Assembly (NCBI GenBank): GCA_937876055.1
Contig: CALEIW010000227.1
Location: 1-10,433 of the forward strand
DNA length: 10,433 nt
Direction: 5' to 3'
DNA from: an uncultured euryarchaeote
GTDB taxonomy: Archaea; Thermoplasmatota; Poseidoniia; Poseidoniales; Thalassarchaeaceae
The notes under the pieces are model-generated. The model had not been told where the DNA came from, did no database searches, and saw only the letters and a list, made by a program, of their open reading frames with translations. Numbering within the stretch: the first letter of the stretch is position 1; every line of letters starts with the position of its first letter. Of this stretch, positions 1 through 6,556 are shown one piece after another. The position numbers were made by a program, and so were the translations under genes.

Positions 1-1
1 T

Positions 2-859
2 GCAATCGCCATGCTAGCCTTCTCTCACGCTGGCATAAATCGTGCAATAATCGAAACTGGATTAGGCGGAGAGGGTGATGCGACTTGTTTGGTGGATGCA
101 GACCTATGCGTCATTACCACCATTGGCCTCGATCATACCGAAATTCTCGGAAATACTCGTGAGCAAATAGCTCGCGCTAAGGCGGGAATTCATCGTGAAG
201 GCGTGCCAATGGTAGTTTACCATCCCGGAGATGAATCCGTTTTGGAAGCGATTGCCGAGGTGGCTGGCGACGACTTGTATGTCCATGAAGGATTAGTAAT
301 TGACAATTATTGGGAAGATTGGTTCATTTTTGCAGGATATATCGCTACAACATTTGGATGGGAATTACCAACAAACGAAATCAATTGGCCCGGCCGCTCT
401 CCTAATTGGCCGCCAAAAGGATTGTTCAATTCCAAAATTAGGATTAGCGCTGCTCACAATGCCGATGGTTTGCAGTCCGAATTAACGTCTATTGGAGAGC
501 CGACAATTCTTCTCATCGGAGTTACTCAAAAGGCCAATTTAGAAGAGGCCTTAGCCGATGTAACAAGCGAAGTTTGGCATATGCCAACATTCCGTCACAT
601 CATCGTTACAGAACCTACCACTGGAAGAAATCCAGCGGTTGATGCAGAGGAGCTGGCGGATCTTATTTTTTCAAATAGATTGGATGAACCAAAAATCGAA
701 AGAGATCCAACAAAGGCCCTTGAGATAGCAGAAATCATGTCAACACAAGCGGCTTGTAGCATCTCCGTTATGGGTAGTGTATATCTTGTCGGAGACTTGC
801 TAAAGTTTGCTGTAGAAAGAGGCGATGGCGACCTATGGGAACACCTTCGCGTACATTGA
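2..859 (+). CDS. folC: FolC-like folylpolyglutamate/dihydrofolate synthase, N-terminus cut by window edge
   Basis: This is the C-terminal two thirds of a Mur-ligase-fold enzyme of the FolC family, which joins glutamate to folates in an ATP-dependent cytosolic reaction. The reading frame is open to the left edge, so the ATG at 11 is internal. Numbering from that Met, GLGGEGDAT (17-25) matches the FolC GLGGRLDATN block, and ITTIGLDHTEILG (35-47) and IARAKAGI (53-60, with the Lys carbamylated in Mur ligases) follow. WPGR (126-129), AAHN (147-150) and GSVYLVGD (255-262) mark the C-terminal domain. Oddities: the Arg of GGRLDAT is Glu21, the Asp that normally precedes the AHN motif is Ser146, and the stretch between AKAGI and PGR (about 70 residues) seems shorter than in bacterial FolC. 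It may be a divergent archaeal form with another gamma-glutamyl acceptor. It is the first visible gene of a plus-strand run, with 35 bases to the next gene. The family is secure; the substrate is inferred. Confidence 0.85.
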   Translation, partial: AIAMLAFSHAGINRAIIETGLGGEGDATCLVDADLCVITTIGLDHTEILGNTREQIARAKAGIHREGVPMVVYHPGDESVLEAIAEVAGDDLYVHEGLVIDNYWEDWFIFAGYIATTFGWELPTNEINWPGRSPNWPPKGLFNSKIRISAAHNADGLQSELTSIGEPTILLIGVTQKANLEEALADVTSEVWHMPTFRHIIVTEPTTGRNPAVDAEELADLIFSNRLDEPKIERDPTKALEIAEIMSTQAACSISVMGSVYLVGDLLKFAVERGDGDLWEHLRVH

Positions 860-883
860 GAATCAAAAGGGATGACCCACTTC

Positions 884-888
884 GGAGG
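884..888 (+). promoter_or_regulatory. Shine-Dalgarno site of the small acidic membrane protein
   Basis: GGAGG lies six bases before the ATG at 895. It decides the start: the alternative in-frame ATG at 835 would sit inside the preceding gene and add 20 Arg-rich residues with no ribosome binding site. Confidence 0.75.
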
Positions 889-894
889 CCAAGT

Positions 895-1221
895 ATGACA
901 TCCAAGGCGGAGGACAAGGCAGAAATTGTTGTCCAGGTTGAGTCCAAAGACACTAGTTCCAAAGTCATCCTCATTATGCTGATTATTGTCCTTGTTGGAT
1001 TGGTAATTGCAGTAATGATGGGAGGCGGTCCAGATACCCTTCTATCGACTGATGAAGACAGAGGCGTTGGAAATTGCGGGGATGGTATAGACAATGACAA
1101 TGGAGGTCAAGCAGACCGCGATGATCCTGATTGCTATGCAAACCCAGAAGTTTGGGAGGGCTATGACCCGAGTCGTACAGAGGCCAACCGAGATAACGAC
1201 CCTCCCGGTGGGCGACCCTGA
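895..1221 (+). CDS. small single-pass membrane protein with Asp-rich extracytoplasmic Cys loop
   Basis: No named family was recognised for this 108-residue protein. Residues 1-23 are a short charged cytosolic tail, and about 24-43 form one strongly hydrophobic helix ending in GGG. The rest is acidic and probably outside the cell. Residues 61-80 form a Cys-bounded loop whose core, CGDGIDNDNGG, resembles the DGIDNDxDGxxD calcium-loop motif of many secreted prokaryotic proteins. C61 and C80 could form a disulfide. The tail is rich in Asp, Asn, Pro and Gly. The start at 895 follows a strong GGAGG. The gene lies 35 bases after the folC-like gene and 9 bases before the dCMP deaminase, so it is probably co-transcribed with both, although neither suggests its job. 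The topology is supported by the sequence; metal binding is inference. Confidence 0.75.
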   Translation: MTSKAEDKAEIVVQVESKDTSSKVILIMLIIVLVGLVIAVMMGGGPDTLLSTDEDRGVGNCGDGIDNDNGGQADRDDPDCYANPEVWEGYDPSRTEANRDNDPPGGRP

Positions 1222-1226
1222 GGTGG
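1220..1226 (+). promoter_or_regulatory. Shine-Dalgarno site of dCMP deaminase
   Basis: GAGGTGG overlaps the stop codon of the preceding gene and lies four bases before the ATG at 1231. It supports translation of the deaminase from the same message. Confidence 0.6.
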
Positions 1227-1230
1227 AACG

Positions 1231-1668
1231 ATGAGTTTGAAGTGGGATGCACGATTTCTTGACCTTGCAAAACATATCTCAGATTGGTCGAAGGACCCCT
1301 CAACCAAGGTCGGCTGTGTTGTGGTTGGAGAAGACAGAGAAGTTCGTTCAACCGGATTCAATGGGTTTCCAAGAGGAATCGATGATACCGCTGCTAGGCT
1401 TAACGACCGTAGTCAGAAGTATCCAATGATTTGTCATGCCGAAGAAAATGCGATTATGCACGCGGCTCGAATCGGTATTTCACTAAAGGATTGTACTGCC
1501 TACGTTACTTGGCCACCTTGCTCACGATGCGCTCGTTCTCTGATTCAAGCCGGTGTTAAGGAAGTAGTATATCCTGAAAATTGTGAGATACCCGAGCGCT
1601 GGGAGGAAGACTTCGCGATCGCAACCAGTATGTTTACTGAGTCCGGAGTAAATTATCGCTCGGCCTGA
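1231..1668 (+). CDS. deoxycytidylate (dCMP) deaminase
   Basis: A zinc-dependent cytosolic enzyme of the cytidine/deoxycytidylate deaminase family. It converts dCMP to dUMP, the substrate of thymidylate synthase. The 145 residues are a normal length for a single-domain dCMP deaminase. The N-terminal DPSTKVGCVVV (22-32) and the FNGFPRG block (43-49) are typical of the dCMP-specific branch. H69-A70-E71 supplies the zinc ligand and the proton-shuttling Glu, and P96-C97-S98-R99-C100 supplies the two Cys ligands. The start has a Shine-Dalgarno site. The gene ends a plus-strand run and its stop is one base from the stop of a convergent P-loop kinase-like gene. In eukaryotic DCD1 and bacterial AvcD proteins a P-loop kinase-like domain is fused to this deaminase type, which makes the neighbour interesting. 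Family and active site are clear. dCMP as substrate is the family default; dCTP or a modified nucleotide cannot be excluded. Confidence 0.92.
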   Translation: MSLKWDARFLDLAKHISDWSKDPSTKVGCVVVGEDREVRSTGFNGFPRGIDDTAARLNDRSQKYPMICHAEENAIMHAARIGISLKDCTAYVTWPPCSRCARSLIQAGVKEVVYPENCEIPERWEEDFAIATSMFTESGVNYRSA

Positions 1669-1669
1669 T

Positions 1670-2236
1670 CTATGCAGAAAGCATAACCCAGAGTTCCTCT
1701 AGGTCTGAATGTAAGTCGTTAAGGCTTCCATCGTTGACTAATACGAGATCGGCTAGGGCCGCAGTTGCATTGAGCGCTTGACCAGATTCATCTTTTGCAA
1801 CAGCTTCTTTTTCTTCATTTGCGAAGAAAGTCTCTCTGTCAACAATATCCCCTGTTCTTGCACGAGTCTGTGCTCTTTGCCAGCGGGCATCCATTCCTGC
1901 ACGAACTTCGATTAGAATGAAGTCATCACGTTCCTGTAAGGCCTCTACTTCACCTGGTGTTCTAATTGAATCGATTACTGCATTCTTTCCGTCTAATCTC
2001 TCTAGTAGCATTTCTGCTAGAATTCCCGGGCCGCCGCTTCTGCGTAATTCATTTCCGCCATTGATTAGATTCTCTCGAGATTCTTCGATTCCATTCTGTT
2101 TAAGATGAGCACGTATGGAATCCGAGCATGATTCACTTGCCAATCCCTTGGATACGAGAAAGTCCACTACGGTTGATTTTCCCGAGGCATAGCGTCCAGT
2201 CAGACCGATTAGCACATGACCCCGAAAGGTTGGCAT
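1670..2236 (-). CDS. P-loop nucleotide kinase-like protein (UPF0200 / dephospho-CoA-kinase-like)
   Basis: A 188-residue cytosolic P-loop NTPase of small-molecule kinase type. Walker A is GRYASGKS (14-21). SDSIR (38-42), GNELRRSGG (61-69) and VIDSIRTPGEV (87-97) follow the pattern of the archaeal UPF0200 kinase-like family and of dephospho-CoA and nucleotide kinases. The segment R118-D130, with Arg at 118, 121, 125 and 127, resembles an arginine-rich LID. ADLVLVNDGSLNDL (162-175) resembles the C-terminal signature of those kinases. The likely substrate is a nucleoside monophosphate or a similar small molecule, but sequence alone does not choose. The gene begins 13 bases after the lhr stop on the same strand and has no strong Shine-Dalgarno, suggesting co-transcription with lhr. 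Its 3' end abuts the dCMP deaminase, which may reflect a shared nucleotide role. The P-loop fold is certain; the kinase activity is likely. Confidence 0.75.
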   Translation of the reverse strand: MPTFRGHVLIGLTGRYASGKSTVVDFLVSKGLASESCSDSIRAHLKQNGIEESRENLINGGNELRRSGGPGILAEMLLERLDGKNAVIDSIRTPGEVEALQERDDFILIEVRAGMDARWQRAQTRARTGDIVDRETFFANEEKEAVAKDESGQALNATAALADLVLVNDGSLNDLHSDLEELWVMLSA

Positions 2237-2249
2237 TCAATATCGCTTT

Positions 2250-5200
2250 CTAACTCCAATAGCGCCTAGTCTTTGCATATTGCAGTTCTGCGTTATGTAT
2301 GGCACGAAGTAATGCGACTCGATTTCCACGTGATAAACCTCTCAACAATCTAGTTGCGGTTTCTTCACCTACACCCCTTCCCATCAAGGCTAGAACGGCA
2401 TCATGCCCGTGGGTTTGAATTAATTCTGCATTCTTCTGCATCCTTGCACGTTCCTTTGGGTCATCGCTAGTTACCCATCCGGTTAGCATAGATTCCATGC
2501 GCTCTGGTGAGCAAGCCCGCATAGTACCTCCACAGTTTGAACAAGCTTCGATACGCTGCTGCATACGGCCAACTCTGCTTCGTGATTTTTCTTTGCAGTT
2601 GAGACAAATAAATACTGCTCTTTCTGCCATTAATCGAGTTTCCAATCGCTCTCTGAGTTGTACATCAGACCATGCAGGAAGAAGTAAGTCACGTTCGGAT
2701 TTCGGCGACAGCCCAAGTGGCCCATTAGGAGTGTGGAAAACCTCGACTTTTCCTTGTTGAATGTCTCGGATTAGATCCATTGTTCCCTCAATGTCCATCC
2801 TTTCATGGAATAATTTTGACAGGGCTTCCTCAACAACCGGAGTACCTCGATATCTCTGCATCAGACCTTGCATATTTACTCTACGTGGGTCTGCTGCCTT
2901 TTGCAAAACACCCATTTTTCTAGCAACCTGTACCATCCTCCATCGTAGTGCTCTGCCATTCGGAATTGTCATTCTGAGGATGGCTTCAAGTGCATCAGGG
3001 GAAGTTGTTGTCAACCATTCAATTACATGAGCAGCCGTAGTTCCTGGGACCTGGAATGCAATTCGATATGGGTCGACCAGAGTAGTACCCATCTTTCCTT
3101 CCCGCATAGAACCCATTGCTTGGATAAAGTGCGCTAGAGTCTCGTTTATCCTGCTCCCTCTGCAGGTATTCAACACGACAGCATTGTCTCTACTTTCGAT
3201 AGTCAAGGTGGTGTCAGTAGGCAAATTTTCGGTTGCATCTATGTGTTCTGCAACCGCATTCAATAAGTCGGCTCTAGCGACTTCAGATAGAGGATAGCTT
3301 TCGAAATCGATATCTCCTTTCATCGCCTCCATCACTCCAATTGCAGTTGCAGCACTTCTCCTCAATTTGCCAACTTCCATAGCGACTTCAATCGGCACCG
3401 GAGGCAATTCTCCCGCCCACACCGGTGCCTCTCCAGTATCTTTTACAGGAGCAACCAATAATTCGCTTTGTTCAGGGTCAGCATCCACAATCATCCAAGT
3501 TCGGCCAGCCATAACGAATCTTCTTGGCCGCCCTGCATCGTCTTCTCCTACATCGTTCAGAGATAGTACGAAGGCTTCATCGACAGAACCCAAAACCCGC
3601 CTGGTTACTGCATCACGCACCCTGTAGGCGATTTCATCGGGAATCATTGAGATATGTTCGGTACGATTTCTGCCCAATTTTCCAGCGGGAGAAAACCATC
3701 CAGAATTGAGCGACTCCGGCAAGTGTTGAACCATTGCACGTCGCCAACGAGATTTCTGAGCCTCTTCGTGTTCTTCATCCCAAGGAGGTCTATCCTCCGG
3801 AACTAAATCTGCAGGTCTAGCATCCACATTCGCTTTCTTTGCCAATCCCTGCCATAGTTTTGGATGCCAAATTGTGGGGTCTGATTGTCGTGGCTCTTCG
3901 ATTAATCGAAGTAGCCACCTATCGTCTAAAACTCGAAGAACTGCTAAGGTATCTTCTTCTGTCCACTGTGGAAAAATAGTCGAGCGCTTTAGTAATTCAG
4001 TGGCCAGATCTAATGGAACAACACTTCTTTCCGAAGCCATTTGTAGAAATTGATTTGCAGCGACAATGGCCGGATTGTATCTCCATTCAACGCCTTCCAA
4101 TTCACCGGCCATAGCACGTCTTGCAATCACTGCACATTCTGCGATATCATCAATTTCCCAAGCCAAGACATCACCTCTTCCTGTTCCTCCTAGGTGATGC
4201 TCAGCCCTCCCGACACGTTGCAACATCCTGTCTACGGCCCTTGGGCTGTTCAACTGGTGAACTCTTCGAATACTTCCGATATCAATACCCAATTCAAGAC
4301 TAGAAGTACAAATTAATCCATGTAATTCGCCGGCTCGAAGAGCCTCCTCCATCTCACGTCTGGTTTCAGCCGCTAGGCTTCCATGATGGACACCAACTTG
4401 GATTTCAGGAACAATCGAAGCCAACCTTTGTGCAACTGTTTCCGCACTAGATCTAGAGTTTACGAAAACAAGCGAAGGCGAATCTTCAATCAGTGTATTT
4501 GCAAGATGACGAAATGCGGCAATCGACTTTGGAGAAATCGCCCACTCACCTGCTAATAGGTCATCTTCCGCGGTCGGGGTTTCTCGATGAACGGTAACCT
4601 TGGTTGTTCTTGGGGCGGGGCCAAAAATTGGTTTTGCCCCCGCCGACATCCAATTAGCGACCTCCTCTGGATTACCCACAGTTGCTGAAAGTCCAACTCT
4701 CTGAAATCTCCCGCTAGTTCCGTCCAAGCCAGCAATTCTCTCGAGTCCAATCAATAGTTGTGCTCCTCTCTCACTAGCGGCCAAATCGTGAACTTCGTCC
4801 AAAATAACTGCCTTTACTCCTGCTAAATGTTTTCTCAATCGGCTTCCTAGCAACATAATCTGAGCAGTCTCAGGAGTTGTCACTAGCAAATTTGGAGGCT
4901 TCTTTGATTGCTTAGTTCTCTCTTTTTGACTGGTGTCACCGTGGCGTAGTCCAACACTTATGCCAAGCGGTTCGAGTAAGTTAGCCAACCGTCTGTCAAT
5001 ATCTCGATTTAATGCTCTAAGCGGTGTAATATACAATATCGATAGAGAATTCCAATCTTCCTTCAGGGCTCTCGAAGCAATTGGAAGAACCGCCGCTTCT
5101 GTTTTTCCGCTACCCGTTGGCGCGACTAAAATCCGGTTCTTCCCATTAACCAAATCTGCGGTTGCGGCCTCTTGCACCGGAGTCAATTTCCAGCCTCGCT

Positions 5201-5255
5201 GCTCAACTAATTCCCGAACTTGTGGGTGTAGAAGTTCGAGAGCCTCGGCAGACAT
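2250..5255 (-). CDS. lhr: Lhr-type superfamily 2 helicase, archaeal form with C-terminal zinc ribbon
   Basis: Lhr enzymes are ATP-dependent 3'-5' helicases acting on DNA or RNA:DNA structures in repair or RNA metabolism. In this 1001-residue protein the Q-like TPVQEA (25-30), Walker A APTGSGKT (45-52), TTPET (126-130), DEVH box (153-156) and LSAT (189-192) form RecA domain 1. FVNSR (264-268), TSSLELGIDIG (317-327) and QRVGRAEHH (346-354) form domain 2. The Lhr-specific part follows: LGSVDEAFV (555-563), FVMAGRTWMIVDAD (580-593) and WAGELPPVP (613-621). C884-x2-C887 with C905-x2-C908 is a zinc ribbon, and GRGVGEETATRLLRGL (about 959-974) resembles the helix-hairpin-like end of archaeal Lhr proteins. 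All ATPase residues are present. No Shine-Dalgarno precedes the ATG at 5255, so initiation may be leaderless or weak. The gene lies 72 bases after the lipoprotein and 13 bases before the kinase-like gene. Confidence 0.94.
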   Translation of the reverse strand: MSAEALELLHPQVRELVEQRGWKLTPVQEAATADLVNGKNRILVAPTGSGKTEAAVLPIASRALKEDWNSLSILYITPLRALNRDIDRRLANLLEPLGISVGLRHGDTSQKERTKQSKKPPNLLVTTPETAQIMLLGSRLRKHLAGVKAVILDEVHDLAASERGAQLLIGLERIAGLDGTSGRFQRVGLSATVGNPEEVANWMSAGAKPIFGPAPRTTKVTVHRETPTAEDDLLAGEWAISPKSIAAFRHLANTLIEDSPSLVFVNSRSSAETVAQRLASIVPEIQVGVHHGSLAAETRREMEEALRAGELHGLICTSSLELGIDIGSIRRVHQLNSPRAVDRMLQRVGRAEHHLGGTGRGDVLAWEIDDIAECAVIARRAMAGELEGVEWRYNPAIVAANQFLQMASERSVVPLDLATELLKRSTIFPQWTEEDTLAVLRVLDDRWLLRLIEEPRQSDPTIWHPKLWQGLAKKANVDARPADLVPEDRPPWDEEHEEAQKSRWRRAMVQHLPESLNSGWFSPAGKLGRNRTEHISMIPDEIAYRVRDAVTRRVLGSVDEAFVLSLNDVGEDDAGRPRRFVMAGRTWMIVDADPEQSELLVAPVKDTGEAPVWAGELPPVPIEVAMEVGKLRRSAATAIGVMEAMKGDIDFESYPLSEVARADLLNAVAEHIDATENLPTDTTLTIESRDNAVVLNTCRGSRINETLAHFIQAMGSMREGKMGTTLVDPYRIAFQVPGTTAAHVIEWLTTTSPDALEAILRMTIPNGRALRWRMVQVARKMGVLQKAADPRRVNMQGLMQRYRGTPVVEEALSKLFHERMDIEGTMDLIRDIQQGKVEVFHTPNGPLGLSPKSERDLLLPAWSDVQLRERLETRLMAERAVFICLNCKEKSRSRVGRMQQRIEACSNCGGTMRACSPERMESMLTGWVTSDDPKERARMQKNAELIQTHGHDAVLALMGRGVGEETATRLLRGLSRGNRVALLRAIHNAELQYAKTRRYWS

Positions 5256-5283
5256 CGAGTCTGTGGCATAGTCCGACCAACAT

Positions 5284-5297
5284 GAACCGATTGGTTC
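5284..5297. repeat. short palindrome upstream of lhr
   Basis: GAACC and GGTTC form perfect five-base arms around GATT. The site lies in the 72-base gap between the lipoprotein and lhr, about 29-42 bases before the lhr start. It could be an operator or a weak hairpin, and no terminator T-tract follows it on the minus strand. A 5-bp palindrome can occur by chance. Confidence 0.3.
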
Positions 5298-5327
5298 TAG
5301 ATTGGTGTTTGTTTTTCGTAATACAAA

Positions 5328-6518
5328 TCAAGGGTGAAGAGGAATTTCATCTGTCCAATGTTCCATTTTATTCAGAGTTATTGTAACATTCGTCAGTTCT
5401 CCTTGTTCCCAGTAATCAACTGCAATGAAAGTTGGCCTATTTCCAACCTCCTCCCAACATAACAAAGCCCTATTCAACAGAGTTTCGTAATCGTTCACCT
5501 GCGCTGCTTTATTTGCATCAGCAAGACCGAAAGTACTCAGCCAGTTATTCATATGCCAAACAGGTTGGGCTGAATCTCCTCTTCCTAGATTGCAAGACAT
5601 CTCCTCCTGTTCGGATTCGCCATAAGGCGTATCCCAAGTATGTTTCCAAGCCGGTAATAATTTAGAAAAATTTTCTTCGTATTCAAGCTCAATATAGATT
5701 ACAACATCGATTTTTGCTAAAGCCATGTCACCGATTGATGGCCATGGAGTGCCTAATTCATGGATGAATGCTCTATCTAAAATTCCGGTTTCATTGAAAA
5801 GATATTCTAAATGTTCACCGGGGACTCTGTGATTTTGAATTAACAGACTGACGACATCTCCGGTACTGTTGTTGTGTAGAGATCCTAGATTCCTCAACCA
5901 AGAGAATGCGTCTACACTTCCAAACAAGCACGGAGGCGCATTTGCGACACCTATGGCATGACAAAACACAATATCTTCCCTATCATTTTGTAATTCAGAA
6001 GGATGATACGGGTCTAGCATAAATGCTCTTATGCCGTCATTCCATTGACTTTCTAGACCAGTTAAATGATTTATTCCCGCAATAATTCCATCTTCAGGTG
6101 TGGAAAATGAATTGTGTGATTCTGCAAATGTGAAATCATCATAGGTCCTAAGACAATATTCACTTCGTCCATGGCAGGTGATCTTACTTTCCGCGTCATG
6201 CGGATCAAAGCCTCTCTCTTCTTCCCAATCGTTGGGTAAACCATCTCCATCAATATCCAAATCTACAGTATCACATATGCCATCGTTATCGATATCTGAA
6301 GGTATTGAAGTGTTATTTTGAGGGTCACTATTGCAATTTATCTCTAATGTGTTATTGAATCCGTCTCCATCAATATCTTGGTCCTCTTCGTCAGAAATAC
6401 CATCATTATCCATATCAGGAGGGGATGGTGATGTGCAGCCAGAAATAAACAAGACCAGAGCGATTAATGCAGCATTGACTGTACGATTCATGAGGGCACG
6501 GCAGATTGATTTAAACAT
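5328..6518 (-). CDS. predicted lipoprotein with Asp-rich calcium-type repeats and PI-PLC X-like domain
   Basis: A 396-residue exported protein. A basic n-region and hydrophobic stretch (15-26) end in the lipobox ISGC, with C28 as the likely lipid-bearing Cys. Residues 34-56 and 74-96 are two thrombospondin-type-3-like units (DxDNDGxxD plus DxDGDG) with a 40-residue period, expected to bind calcium. From about 124 the protein follows the secreted PLC-X pattern: SHNSFS (134-139), GIRAFMLDPY (162-171), CHAIG (186-190), LLIQNH (225-230), WPSIGDM (259-265), TPYGE (297-301), CNLGRG (309-314) and FIAVDYWEQGEL (364-375). H135 and H187 sit where the two catalytic His are expected. The likely reaction is cleavage of a phosphodiester in an inositol-type lipid or headgroup; the substrate is unknown, and archaeal inositol ether lipids are one possibility. 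Met10 (6491) is an alternative start giving a compact lipoprotein signal. The gene is divergent from the membrane-protein gene at 6557. Confidence 0.8.
   Translation of the reverse strand: MFKSICRALMNRTVNAALIALVLFISGCTSPSPPDMDNDGISDEEDQDIDGDGFNNTLEINCNSDPQNNTSIPSDIDNDGICDTVDLDIDGDGLPNDWEEERGFDPHDAESKITCHGRSEYCLRTYDDFTFAESHNSFSTPEDGIIAGINHLTGLESQWNDGIRAFMLDPYHPSELQNDREDIVFCHAIGVANAPPCLFGSVDAFSWLRNLGSLHNNSTGDVVSLLIQNHRVPGEHLEYLFNETGILDRAFIHELGTPWPSIGDMALAKIDVVIYIELEYEENFSKLLPAWKHTWDTPYGESEQEEMSCNLGRGDSAQPVWHMNNWLSTFGLADANKAAQVNDYETLLNRALLCWEEVGNRPTFIAVDYWEQGELTNVTITLNKMEHWTDEIPLHP
6231..6419 (-). repeat. tandem 120-bp-period duplication encoding calcium-type repeats
   Basis: The segments 6231-6299 and 6351-6419 encode matching units (residues 74-96 and 34-56 of the lipoprotein) exactly 120 bases apart. 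Similarity is visible in the DNA: CTCCATCAATATC occurs at the same place in both, and further T/A-rich GATATC-like matches follow. The copies have diverged between the Asp codons, so this is an older in-frame duplication. Confidence 0.65.
6509..6516. promoter_or_regulatory. possible archaeal TATA box between divergent genes
   Basis: ATTTAAAC is the best TATA-like element between the lipoprotein and the membrane-protein gene. Read on plus, it would place a transcript start near 6538 and give a leader of about 19 bases containing AGGGA (6544-6548) before the ATG at 6557. Read on minus, it lies about 21 bases before the alternative lipoprotein start at 6491, slightly short for a leaderless message. 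If it is used, the lipoprotein probably starts at Met10. No BRE was clearly seen. Confidence 0.35.
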
Positions 6519-6556
6519 GAATCCATTGGAACGTTACGCGACAAGGGACATAATCC

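Noticed and set aside
835..894. Upstream in-frame start that would lengthen the acidic membrane protein by 20 residues
   Set aside because: It overlaps the folC-like coding end and lacks a ribosome site, whereas the ATG at 895 has GGAGG at ideal spacing.
768..1361. Several open minus-strand frames opposite the folC-like gene, the acidic protein and the deaminase
   Set aside because: They lie antisense to well-supported genes, overlap each other, and show no motifs; their composition reads as a shadow of the plus strand.
1231..2236. Full AvcD-type anti-phage module
   Set aside because: The genes are separate and convergent, there is no sign of the small RNA partner and no other defence gene nearby; only the looser architectural parallel is kept as a finding.
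5284..5297. Intrinsic terminator after the lipoprotein gene
   Set aside because: The arms are only five bases and no T-run follows on the minus strand.
4933..5386. Plus-strand frames covering the lhr start and the lipoprotein end
   Set aside because: They are antisense to helicase motifs that are fully recognisable, with no domain, ribosome site or membrane pattern of their own.
6231..6419. CRISPR-like or satellite repeat
   Set aside because: There are only two diverged copies, they lie in frame within a gene and encode a known kind of calcium repeat.
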